From contig NW_003124900.1 of NCBI RefSeq assembly GCF_000003605.2, positions 165,890 to 191,712 of the forward strand: DNA of 25,823 nt. The letters run 5' to 3'. Shown here piece by piece: positions 1-12,900 of this stretch. A model generated the notes under the pieces. The model was not told the DNA's origin and did not search any database. It worked only from the letters and a program-made list of their open reading frames with translations. A program made the translations under genes and the position numbers. Every line of letters begins with the position of its first letter. Position 1 is the stretch's first letter. Source of the stretch: Saccoglossus kowalevskii. Taxonomy: Eukaryota; Hemichordata; Enteropneusta; Harrimaniidae.

Positions 1-785
1 GTACATAAGTGACAATATAGTCAAAGACAAGAAAACTGCACAAGAAATTTGCCTTATTTACACGTATCGGCAATGCAAGCTGCCATGCGACTTCCCCTTC
101 TGACGTCACAAGGGGAATTTCTGTATGCAAATGGGAAGCTAATGAGGAGCCTCGTTTTAAAATACACAAAAATAAAGTTGAGTTTAAAACACATTTTTTC
201 ACTTAAAAAAATAATTCATGCTTAGAAACATAAAAATTAATAATATTTATGTATCAATTGATAATTTTAGGCGTGAAAATAGCAGCCATTTCACAGGCAC
301 TTTAATTTTATCAGCATACAATTTTGTGAGTCATGAAAAAAGAAATCATGCAGGAGTAAAAATTTACCTCGTTTTATTTCATGCAGGAAATTTCAGTGAA
401 TTGCATTAAATAAAATGCACTGTATGCATGGGTGCATTTTCTTTTCAATTTTCTCTGTTCAAAACATAAATAAAAACATTGCTCACGGTCGTAACTGTGG
501 TAAATTATCCTTCCCGAAAAACTTTTATCCAAACATGACACAGTTTTGACAATTGTTTTGAGTAATCTAGCTGGACTGTAAATACGCAACCGGCGGTTTG
601 CAGATGTTCACAAATTGACCATATGAATATCAACATACAATTTTTGTGAGAGCCTCCCCTCATACGCAGGTCTGATGACACATTTCTATACTATTCATAT
701 GCCATCAAAACATAGAAATGTCTGGCAGTGAGAATATATTTAATTTGCATTATAATTATACCTTTTTGAACGATGTACTTTTCAG
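1..785 (+). other. DROSHA intron sequence (5' part cut by window)
   Basis: AT-rich sequence without a convincing exon. A 26-bp hairpin at 92-117 (ttcccctt / aaggggaa arms) encloses a perfect TGACGTCA. A stretch near 700-750 resembles one near 4640-4695, probably remnants of one old repeat. Confidence 0.6.
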
Positions 786-944
786 AGTGATAGGCCGACC
801 GTGATTGAATACGATGAACACGAATACATTTTTGAAGGTTTCTCCATGTTCTCACACTACCCATTAGAAAACTTCCCAGAATGCAATGTGATAAGGTTCA
901 ATATCGAGTACACTATTCTGTTCCTCAAAGAACCGATGCCCGAG
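786..944 (+). CDS. DROSHA: DROSHA exon: central domain, first exon in window
   Basis: Residues 1-53, phase 0 at both ends, starting [14 protein letters not shown]. The acceptor is ttttcag and the donor gtgagt. It matches the part of the DROSHA central domain beginning RPTVIEYD. The His in MFSHYPL sits where human DROSHA has a zinc ligand (from memory His609 of the second CCHH site). The exon before this one is not in positions 1-785. Confidence 0.93.
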
Positions 945-3900
945 GTGAGTATGTTACCTTGATATGATACTCGTCGCGTTATAACATACCGATGCTGTGA
1001 TACATGTGTGTGCGGAGATTGAAGCGTACACATACATGTACCATACTACTATCATTTATACTTTTAGGTTATTCTCGTAATATCCTTTACATCTTTTTCC
1101 GCTTGTAGTTAGAGATAACCAGAAATGTCAGCGAAAATCAGTTGAAGAGGTTTGTGTCTGCACGTCTGTTTGTGTTCAGAGATGTAGATATTTAAAGGAC
1201 GGTGGTCGTCGCACTGCGTTCTGTTCGATATGGGACTCATAGCGACGTAGACAGCGCATGTAACATACATTGTTTGTTAATGTGAAATTAGAAGACGCGC
1301 TGCACGACGACCATCGCCCTTTAATTATAATGTATGTTACCTTTAATAAGGAGAGAAATGTGCAACACTTTTATCCATACAGGTTCTTATGACCAGCTAA
1401 TTTCTATTGTTCTCACGTCCATGTTTCTCAGGAATGCTGTTATTCATACGATACATGACTTTTCTACACCATATCTATTTTAGTTTATTAATGGTTATTT
1501 CTAATTTATAACTGGCAGTACTGATACGCTATGTTTGTTGTTTCTAATTTATAACTGGCAGTACTGATACGCTATGTTTGTTGTTTCTAATTTATAACTG
1601 GCAGTACTGATACGCTATGTTTGTTGTTTCTAGAATTTTTGTGTTGCTGGCCTTGACAGTTTCTGTGATTTCCTCTTTGAAGATATTCTTGAACTGTTGG
1701 ACTTTGACTTGAAAGGTATGTAGTACATGTACACCCCCCCTCTTTCCTGACTACGGCTCGTGCACAGAAAAATGCTTGAATTTTCACTAAAATAATAGAA
1801 GTTATTCATAATGTATTTGAGTATTTTAAAAGAGTTTTGTTTGGTGTTGTATCTCTATTGTTTATAAACTAAAATCATTGCTTTAGGCGTTGTTCAACCT
1901 TTTCACTACTAGTTCCTTCTATTCACTATGTTCAATTACCCACCATAGACTCCGGTCAGTCAAAATGACTATTTTGAACTGTAGGCATTAATCAGCTATT
2001 CTGCCAATGACGGAGAGATAGAATCTAGGTCAGGGTAAGCCCCGTGACCCCAAGATTCGTTTCCCTTACGTCACGAACCACGTGACAGAGCCCATATGGC
2101 GGCGCCATCAGGGCTGGATATCCACTCTTTCTTTATCTCCACATCGATTGCTTTTTTTCCTGTCCGGGTTTTTAGCTTGGGTTGTTGCCGCTGCACGGCA
2201 TCCGACATTGTAGCTGGTAGAATATGTTTTCCTTGTCATTTTTACGCTCATGTTGTTTTCCCCTTTGTGTGCAGGCGACGTAGCTTAATCACTTGTTGGT
2301 TTCGTTAAGTTCCTACTGTAATTCACTTCCCTCATGCATGTCGTCTTCATTTTATGCTTGATCTATGTATTTAGAAATGAATTGATGTAATGACAGCACC
2401 AGGGCTCGCTGTCGTTTTTTTTTGATCTCCTCGTGTTTCGAGTCGACTGTGCAGTGATTATATTCAGAAATTACCAGCATAGAACCCGCATCCAAAATAC
2501 TTTTGTCGTAGCTGCGTGCGGGGTTCAGGGTTTTTGCCGTGAAGGCGCATGTTTTTCACTGGAGTTCTGAGGCCTGAAATTTTTCTGTCAGAGCCATCAA
2601 AAGGTCGCGCGTCCACTAAACAAATCGGTTAAAGTGAGTTGCGTGTTTTTGGCATGAGTGGAAAGTCCTCACGCTCGGCTACCGGTTCTTTGTGTACCGG
2701 GACGTCGAGTAGGAGGCCCGATGGTGGAGGTACCGATATTTTTTCTCGGTCTCCCCCCCACTGATTGGAGGGCATCCTCACAGTCTGTTTTTTCAGGCGG
2801 TGGTTTACTCGATTTTACTGGCTGCAGCGAGGCTGTGCCCCTGGAGGCTTTCCTTCTATGGGGCCTGTTGCGGGTCCCTTTGTGGACCCTTCCTCGCCGG
2901 GTTTGCCTCTGAGTTGAGGGCTTTGGTCGAAGGACTGTCGGGGCAATTGCGTCCCTGGCAGGCCGGGTAGATCAGACGCAGTCGGAGCAGGCTGTCTCCA
3001 CTGCGGCCCCTCGGTGGGCAAGCAGGAAGAAACACAAAAGCATGTTTGCATTCAAACACGTCTCTTCCGGGGAACCCCCGTTCCCAGCCGCGGCTCTCCC
3101 ACTAATTTGGGTGAGGCCGAGGCTCAGGCTAATTGCACCGGGCCTCCTCTGGAGCCTCGGGCACTGAATGCCAACAGGGTACTGGCATCCCTTCATCCTC
3201 GTCGATGCGGAGAGAAAGGAACCAGAGTGGATATCCAGCCCTGATGGCGCTGCCATATGGGCTCGGTCACGTGGTTTGTGACGTAAGGGGAACGAATCTT
3301 GGGGTCACAGGGCTTCCCCTGACCTAGATTCTATCTCTCCGTCATTGGCAGAATCGCTGATTAATGCCTACAGTTCAAAATAGTCATTTTGACTGACCGG
3401 AGTCTATGGTGGGTATGAACTATGTGAATAGGCGGGTTCGGAGAACCCTCTGCCTAATTTCACAGCAAATTTTCAAAATAGTGCCACTTATAGTCTGCAT
3501 CTTTCCTTAGATGATTGGGACAAAAATAGACACATTTTTGAGTAAAAACTGAAAATTTTGTCTGTTAGCTCTATAATTAGAGGTTACCTATTTCCAAAAA
3601 CACAGAGAAAAAAAAGTGCAGACAAGTTTGGGCAAGGAAGTCTGGTGTTGAAAAGATTAATGCACACTCCTGATTTACATATTCATAAAGTAATTAAACC
3701 TGTCCAAAGTATATGTAAATGTGCTTTCAATCTTACAAATTGAATGCGAAATAACAACATCTCACTTTTTCTAAATTTGTTCTCAGATGAGAATGGATGT
3801 CGCCGATTCCATTTCATGCCAAGATTTGTACGTAGTCTGCCAGATAACGGTAAAGAAGTATTGTCCATGCACCAAGTCCTGCTGTACTTACTGAGGAGTA

Positions 3901-6900
3901 ACCGCTCTTTGGTGGAAGACAGTGACCTGGCTGGTATGCTGCAGATGGAGGAACTAGAATGGGAGAAAATAGCTGACGAGACAAAGAACATGATTGTCAC
4001 ATGTCCTGGAAAGGTTAGTCACATGATCAAGTCATATGATTGTCACATGTTCAATGCTGAAGTCCAGACAGTGTAATAATCAGCAACGCTAGAAGATGAA
4101 GTAAACTTCCACTTAATAAATATGCATCATTTTTCCTTACTTTTTTCAAAACTTTTTCAAATTCAAAAAATATAGGTGAGACAACATCAAATTAAATTCT
4201 GTTTAAATTCTGGCTTTGACTTAACGGAGAAGTACAGTGACAAATTTTTTTCTTTTTTTTTGTCATCCTTATACTAGCATTTTTTACAGTATTTTAACAG
4301 AAACCTGAAAAAAAAGTTGTGAACATTCCTTTTGAACTATGCGTGCCCTATGACCAGAATCAAATCAATGATTTTTATGGCCTAAAAAAAAATCTCATAC
4401 ACATTTATAAACTTTAATACTAAAAAAATAATAATTATGCATCAGACTTGATCATTGTGCCAAGCTTTTTGTGATGTTAAAGTACCATAGTTATTGTGCA
4501 AGGGTGTGTGTGTTAACATTGTGTGTAAACAACTGTACTGTAAACTGGTTGTAGTTTGCGAAAATCGCATAATTTTGTAGCATGAAATTGTCATTTAGAT
4601 CCTGAAGACATAACTTTTTGTTAAAATTTAGTTTTCATTAAGTCATCAAAACACAATAATTCCTGTCAGCGAGAATTAAACAATTTACATTTTGCAAACA
4701 TTGTATATGTCACATTGGACCTATACTGAACACTGTGGTTCTTTAGCCTTTTCACCACCAGTTCTCTCTTTTCATCACAAATTCACAAAATAGTTCCGTT
4801 TATACACTGTAGTCTGTACTTTTCTTCAGAAGATTGGTACAAAGTTGGCCAAATCTTTTGGGTAAAAACTGGAAATTGACACAAATTTTGTCTTGGTTCC
4901 AAAATTAGGGTTTATTTCCAGAAATAATAAAGAATATAAGAGAAAAGTGCCGACAAATTTGAACGAGAATGTCTGGTGGTAAAAAGGTTAAGATTTGATT
5001 TATGACTGACGAACTGCACTATGATGTATGAATGAACATGTATGTAATGCATGCATTGTGGGTAAAAAACTACCGGTGAGCAGGAATATAATACACATAT
5101 GCAGACAGTGTCTTAGGTAGCTATAAAAAATATATAATTTTCACCTTTCAGAAGCCACCAGCACTGCGAATCGACCAACTAGATAGAGAACAAGACAGTA
5201 GCGTTTTCATCAAGTACCCAATTATAGTACATTTCGGTACCCGTCCTGCTCAGCTTAGTTACGCCGGTGATCCAGGGTAAGTACATATTGATAATTGTCA
5301 AGGCTAACTACAATATGGCAACTTTAGGGCCCTTGTTGAAATGTCATATACGTTGCAGTCTTGAGAGGTTTTCTGACAGCTTAGCTTGTCAATGATGATT
5401 TTATGTGTTGTTTCCAGCAATAGTATGCGTTGTTCATCGTAATTTTCTACAGTTCCCATCACGTTGCCAATTTCAAAGAAATGGCGACTACTTGCCCCTT
5501 AGTTTTCGCATCACATTTTATGTGGCAGTAGCCTTGTGTGAGGTTACTTTGCTTATGCAATTGTGTCTAAACCAATATTTCGCTAATATTTAATTATCTA
5601 CATGTGGTTATATTTAATATGCTCATAGCTGTTAATAATACTAAATAAATAAACGATAATTACAACTCAAAAATAAAAAAAAACGTTCTTGAATAATAGT
5701 TATATAAAACAAACTACCAGTCTGACATTAACCTACTGACCTTGATGACATCATCTATGCCCAAATAAGGTACCAGAAGCTGTTCAAAGCATACCTGAAG
5801 ATGAGACACTTGCTGGCCAACAGACCCAAGGTGTCATACGAGGACCGTCAGAAACTCAACGAGAAAGAAGAACAACTTCAGAAGATGAGGTCGCGTGCTT
5901 GTATGAAGCGAGAAGTGACGATAGAGTTGAGTAGCGAAGGAACATTACGAACTGGAATCAGATCAGATATATGTCAGGTATGGATTAGGATTATCCATTT
6001 CAGTAAAATTTATCTAAAATATAAACATGATTATTGTCATTTAAGATTATCCAAATGTGGTTTAGGGGTTGTACCAGTTATTCTCTCAACAGTACAGTGT
6101 GTGTACTCCTTAGCGTACATGGTACGTACAAATGCATGGTATCAATTTTTGGGGAGACTAATTGGAAGCTACATGTAGTGAGAAACACCATTATGGTTAA
6201 ACTAAGTTATATTATAGTGATTCAGTATACAATAAATATATTTATTGTTTTATGTGAACTTCTGTTAGAGATGTACTTCTAAGATGAAATGAAAAAACTT
6301 TGTCATTTTCAAGAATATTCAGACTTTCTTCTTGAAAGTTAGACTTGCTTGCAGTCTGTTGCGATTCCGATGCAAAATTCTTGAAAAATGAATATAAATT
6401 GCGTAAACGAGGGGTGAACGCGAAAGTCATGTGACCGCGAAATCCCAACAGATTTGCCATCAGTGTAAGCGCCCTCATACTACCGGCCAGATTGGGGCTT
6501 GTAATGACTGATATGTCTAATATGTTCAACCAATCAGAAGACAGGCTAATTAACATATCAACTGCGACCCCGGGAACCATACACACTTTCTTGGATGAAC
6601 TTAGATCCTGAAAACTTGCGTTCTCGAATAATTGATGGTTGTTTAACTCAATTTTGTTGGCGTCAAAAATATGATAACATAGCGTGAGACAAGTAAACAC
6701 AGGCATGTGCGATGTCAGATTTATTGTTACAATCTGTGGCTCGGCTGCTCCACCCACCGTATGACATATATGCAAATTTACAAGCCCGAATCTGGCCGGT
6801 AATGTGAGGGCGCTTACACTGATGGAAAGTCTACTTGAAAGTCTATAAGAAAATATCATTTAATTTTGAATTGAATTGATCCTCAATCTATTCTTGAGCT

Positions 6901-9900
6901 ACATTGTATACCACAGAACTTTCTATATTACTTGGACGTGCACCACTGTACTATATATTTCAATGGGCTCTCTGCATGAGCTGCTGTGGACTGCTGGTTA
7001 AAGCAGCTAGACTTGGGGAAACATGCAACTCAATTTTAGAAGTAGTCTTATTACTATTTTCAGGAGAGTCTCAATAACTTGTCCAAAGTACATTTTTTTT
7101 TTTAAGAGTTTCCAGCTTTTGTTTGCTCCGGTGATGGTTGTTAGGCGATGAAAATATCCAGATGTTCACCCCAAGATTTGAGATTAATGTATTTGTTTAC
7201 TTATCTTTCCTCTTTGCAGCATGCAATGATGTTACCGGTATTAGTGCACCATCTCAGGTACTTTGCATGTTTACACATTCTGGAGAAGCGACTGGGATAT
7301 ACTTTTACAGATAGACCTTTGCTTAAGGTGAGTCAATATAATAATTTGTTGTATCCTGTAGTGTATATAGTTCACATTATGTACAATGATAGTAGTGGAA
7401 ATTGTGTTCATTCTCTATGTGTGTGAATTTAAATCTATAAACAACCGAACAACTTTAAATGTGCATATAACTAGTCTTAAGAGTATACACATTTTGGAAT
7501 GGAATTGTCCGTGCGTGTTACCATTCCAAGTAACAAGACAGTGTTGGTTAATAAAAATTAAATATCTGAAGTTTGGATAATATAGTTGTCGATAGCGATG
7601 ATTATGCGAGTTTATACTGTAAACTGAGTTTACTGAGTTTTAAATTCGCACACAAACTTGACAGGGAAATAATGAGTTCAACTATTCTCTATTTATGTGG
7701 ATTTAATTTTAGCAAATTTCACTTATCAACAAAATTAAAATTCGGCAAATAATTAATGCATATACAATGCATTTATGGATTTAAATTCACACACATAGAG
7801 AATGTTGCAGAATAAAAGTAGTTATCTCTGGTTTCTCTGATTGGTGTGCCACACCCACTATTGTAGTACCGCACATACTATTGGTGTGCCACACACACTA
7901 TTGTAGTACCGCACATACTATTAGTCTGCCATGCCTCTATTGGAGTACCACATTCACTGCACTTAATTTTGTATAATTTATTGTTACAACTTTTTTTGAA
8001 GCTTGCAATGACTCATCCATCACATCATTTGAACTTTGGAATGAATCCCGATCACGTCAGAATTGCCATGTCAAACTGCGGAATTCGACAACCAGAATAC
8101 GGAGATAGAAAGATACGACATGAACATACTAGAAAGAAAGGTATAACTGCCATACGAACAATTGTTGTGAACTCCTAATTATATCGCATGAGTGTTATCA
8201 GTTGATAGAGCCTTCTTGGTAGTTATATCCTTCAGTAAAATTTGGAAGATCGTCACTGCTTTGTATGAGACACTTTGGTTGTGAGAAAAATATTATGGGT
8301 AGAATATTTGTTATATTGGGAATTAGATGAAAATATTAATGCAAAACTAGTTTAAATGGTGTGAACAGATTAAATTTTTTGTCCTTGCCCTTTCTTGATT
8401 TAGATGTCAGGAACTCATTACTATGATTCACTTACAATTTACCTTGGACTTGAACTTAGAGAGGTTTCCTCCCAGATGTTTTCAGATTGTTGTCTCTGAA
8501 GTGGTTCTCAAAGCCAATTCTGATTACAATGTTAACTTTTTTCATAGGTATCAATACTTTGATTAATATAATGTCCAGGATGGCAAGTGTTAGTGAAATA
8601 AAATCTCGAATTCATCACAACGAAAGACTGGAGTTTCTTGGAGATGCAATCTTAGAGTTTGTAACAAGGTAATAGTAAAATGCATACCATATTTGCTTTA
8701 TTAAGTAGTGCAAGTGCTTACCGGTATTTGTAAGTGACAGAGGTGTGTCTCTTGTCAAAGTATATTATATTTTAATAATCGCATTTACAATAAATGTATT
8801 TTTGGTTTACGTGTGCTCCTAATACAGAAAATGCAGTATTACTTGATAAAATTGAAGACATATGCCACTTCATATTAAAGCCTTGTTATGGAAAAATGTT
8901 ATTATAAAAAGTGTCAATACATCGAATACGATAGTGAAAGTCAAAGCTTTTAACCTTCTTCATTAAGTTGAGTTGAACATATCTTACAACCAATGAAAAT
9001 GATTATTTTTTAAGCATGTGCCAATAAATAAGATGCCTCCTTAATTGTGTTGTTTTTTCAATCTCTTCACCATCAACAGTTCACACCTGTACTTTCTGTT
9101 TCCACACCTGGAGGAGGGAGGGTTAGCCACATACAGAATGGCATTGGTACAGAATCAGCATTTGGCTGTTCTAGCAAAGGTCAGTACTGCTTATAACCTG
9201 CTTTCCATGATGTCTTCTGTATCAGTGGTGGATCCAGGATTTGACACTGAATACTTCCAAATTATTTGTGGTGCTTTTTCAAAGTCTGGATAATCCTTAC
9301 CTATTCTGCTACTTTCTTATGAATCTGATTACAGCATGAGTATAAGTGGAGTAGTGGACATATGCTTTGATCTGCCACTGTATATACAACAATATTTACT
9401 GCATATGTTTCATCCCAACACCTGCAGTATTGTTATCGCCACTTACATATTGGTGTTTTGTGATGATTCTTTGAACTACTGACAATAAGGAACTATAAAA
9501 TTGAAATCCATGCACACATTTGTTGTTGTTGTTGTTGTATAGTTACGGTATGGTCAGTAGATACATATTGTTGTATAATCACATACTATGCGGTTCTTGT
9601 GCATACCATGTCTCATACGTGTAGATGCTCTAATAGAAGCCGCATCTCTTCTGTTGCATTGTACCATTTTAATAGAAGCCGCGGCTTTTAATACAGATTT
9701 TACAGTGCTCTGTCATTTGCTATCACCAAAGCAATAAAAACAATACAGGTAATTAACATATTTTTTTCTTACGTAAAGCAACCACAAAACTATTATTATA
9801 TATTCACAAAATTTTGGAATTTTTTTTTTCTCTCATAGAAACTTGATCTTGATCATTATATGTTGTATGCCCATGGTCCCGATCTCTGTCATAATGCTGA

Positions 9901-12900
9901 CTTACGACACGCCATGGCCAACTGTTTTGAGGCATTGATGGGGGCGCTGTACCTAGAAGCTGGTCTTGACAGAGTGAAGGAGGTCTTCTGTAATTTGTTG
10001 TTTGATAGTGATGATTTGAGAGCAATCTGGATGAATCATCCTATGCATCCACTTCAGGTAGAGTGACCGATATAATAGTACAATATCTGTGAAGTAGAAT
10101 GGTATAAATTTTTCTTGTCAAATTATTAGTGAAAAATCCTTCATTTTATTTATTTTTTTGTTTACTTTAAACAAATGAACATACCTGTAGTTTTATTTTT
10201 GGAAAAAAACCTTGAGCAGGTTTTTTTATGAAAGGTGACTTGCATGTATATGAAGTCATCGCAAGTATAGTTTTTTATATTTAATTGAAGTGCTATAGTT
10301 GTTGTACTGCGCGTAAATAAATTTTATGAACAATTATATTTTTCAATGGTTGGATATGTTGCTATGGTTCCCAAATCAGGCATGCACAATGCAACGACTG
10401 TAATCAATTCAGACAAATCAGAGGGGAGTTCATACTTTTCAGAATACCCAGGTATTTTTGTGAAAACTTGACACTATCATTAATTCTTTCTTGTTGAAAG
10501 TTTCTTTTGAAGTGCATGTAAATGCAAAGTTTTTTTGGAGGGAAAAGTGGTCATGCAAGTTTTTATTATTTTTCCTTATTTTTATTCAAATTTGTAACAA
10601 ATTAATTATTTTGTGTATTTTTCTTAGCAACAAGAACCAGATGGTGATCGACATCTTATAGAATCTTCACCAGTTTTAAAGGTATTTATCAGACTTCTTC
10701 TAAATGTAAACACAAAATTTGCATAAATTCACACAATGCAATGCATTAGTTAACAAATAAGAGATTTTTAATTTTGTGGAATTTTGTGTTGAACAAGATT
10801 TCTAGTAACTGACAAGCGACAGAAGTTTTTTAAACAAAATTACAAAAACAAATCTTAATTTGTAATGTTATGCTGCTTTTCAGAAACTCGTAGAATTTGA
10901 AGAAATCACTGGAATTGTATTCAACCATATCAGATTACTTGCCAGGTCATTTACACAGAGAACTGTAGGGTTTACAAACCTTACATTGTAAGTAACTTTT
11001 ATTACTATAAGTATTACTTCTATTACTGTAAGTAACTTGTATTACTATACAGATCTACTACTGTGACCTTGATGTTTCAGACTATGATAATTAAGTGTAT
11101 CCAATAACTATGCAAATTAGGATGCAAAGTCCAATAATTATGCAGATTTAGAACATTGTTGGATTTCATTTGACCTCATGAACACCTCAATAAGACCCTG
11201 TTGACTTTCATTCAAAAATTTATTTTCATAGTCAATATCAAATTTGTTGACTGACTCTGTCACATACTGTAAAATAATTTATTTTCACTATTTTCACTGA
11301 AGAAATGATTCAGTGAAAATAAAATCCAGTGAATATACCTTTTTTCCTACATTTTGCATTCAACTCGTCAAAAATCAGTGAATATAAATTCCATCCAAAA
11401 CACCCAAAAAGTCTTTTCAGCGAAAATTAATTTCACAGTTACTACATTTGAATGAAAAAATATTGGTTGTGCTTATCAATGAGTTCTAGTTCAAAGTATC
11501 TGTATTCCAGTTGCAGCTGACCCAAAATGGTGCATATTAGGTACAAAATAAGGAGTTTATTCACTTTGCAGGGGGTATTAGCACATTAACATATGTACGT
11601 GTTGAATTTATATCCTATGTAAATTTATGCTTATTAATCTTTCTATGGTTACCTGGGTAACCACTTAGTGTCCAACAATAGAAAACACAAAATATTACCT
11701 TTATTTGATGACTTCTGCACTTCATATCACCTGAATTTAAATCAAAAATATGAATATTTTAATACAATCAATAGTAAGTTGTTTTTTCTATTTGTTTGTA
11801 GGGGTCACAATCAACGTTTAGAATTTCTCGGCGATTCCGCCATGCAGCTTGTCGCATCAGAATATTTATTTAAACACTTTCCAGATCACCATGAAGGACA
11901 TCTCTCTGTAAGTGGTTTAACGATAATTACTATCATTATTTTAATTAATCATTACGATTGATTTACTCTTAAATTTTATGATCAGGGAATCGGTTAGTTA
12001 GATGCTAGTTTTTTTCCTTTTTATTGTCTCCATGACTAAACCTCCAATAGTAATCATAACATTTCTTTTACATCAGTACAACTCTATAGACCCGTTCACT
12101 TCAACTGTAAAATTCATGGGAACATTCTCACCTGTTCTTTGTATTTTGAAATTTACAATATTTATCAGTAAATTGTGTCCCGTAATGGTAGCCATTGTGT
12201 GTAGAAAATCAATATTTTGATCAAAGTTGTGGAGAGGCTCAGATCAAAGATTTATAAGATGAGGGTTTACAATTTTATTACTGTAGAATACTTTATTTTC
12301 GCTTGGAATTTATTTTCGCTATTTTCGCTGAAGGGATGATTCCGTGAAAATAAAATCCAGCGAATATACTTTTTTTCCTATATTTCACATTAAACTCATC
12401 AAAAATCAGTGAAAATAAGTTCCACACAAAACGCCCAAAAAGCCTTTTCAGCGAAAATTAATTCCAGCGAAAATAAAGTATTCCACAGTATACTCAACGA
12501 AGATCTCACCAGAATTAAACTTTTGCTTGCAAGTTGCAAGATCAAAAATTGTGACAAATATATATTTCTAGTAATACCGTACATGTACATGTAGTGTAAA
12601 TGAGTGACTATGTTAAAGAACTGATTAGTGTTCATCTTGGGCTGAGCGAGTATTACATAGTATCATAATACTATATACAGCGATAATTTCCCTCATTTCT
12701 GTATACGTAATTCAAAGCGTTCGATGCATGCTGTGTTGCCTTGGTTTGAAATGTATTTGATTGATGCTCACAGATAGAGAGAATCTTTATAGAACAATTC
12801 ATATCTAAGTTTCCTACTCTATCTTATAAATCCTTGCTGAAAGTATGGTATATTTGAGAAACATTAATTTTACAAAGGATTGAACCCAGCCAGCACTCTC

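Noticed and set aside
2096-3327. Several short open frames in the GC-rich element
   Set aside because: They are short, mutually overlapping and broken, and two read through the inverted repeats. I treat them as element debris, not genes.
6242-6859. 205-codon open frame on the minus strand
   Set aside because: It spans a foldback element and its unrelated flanks, has no recognisable domain, and lies antisense in a DROSHA intron. Probably chance.
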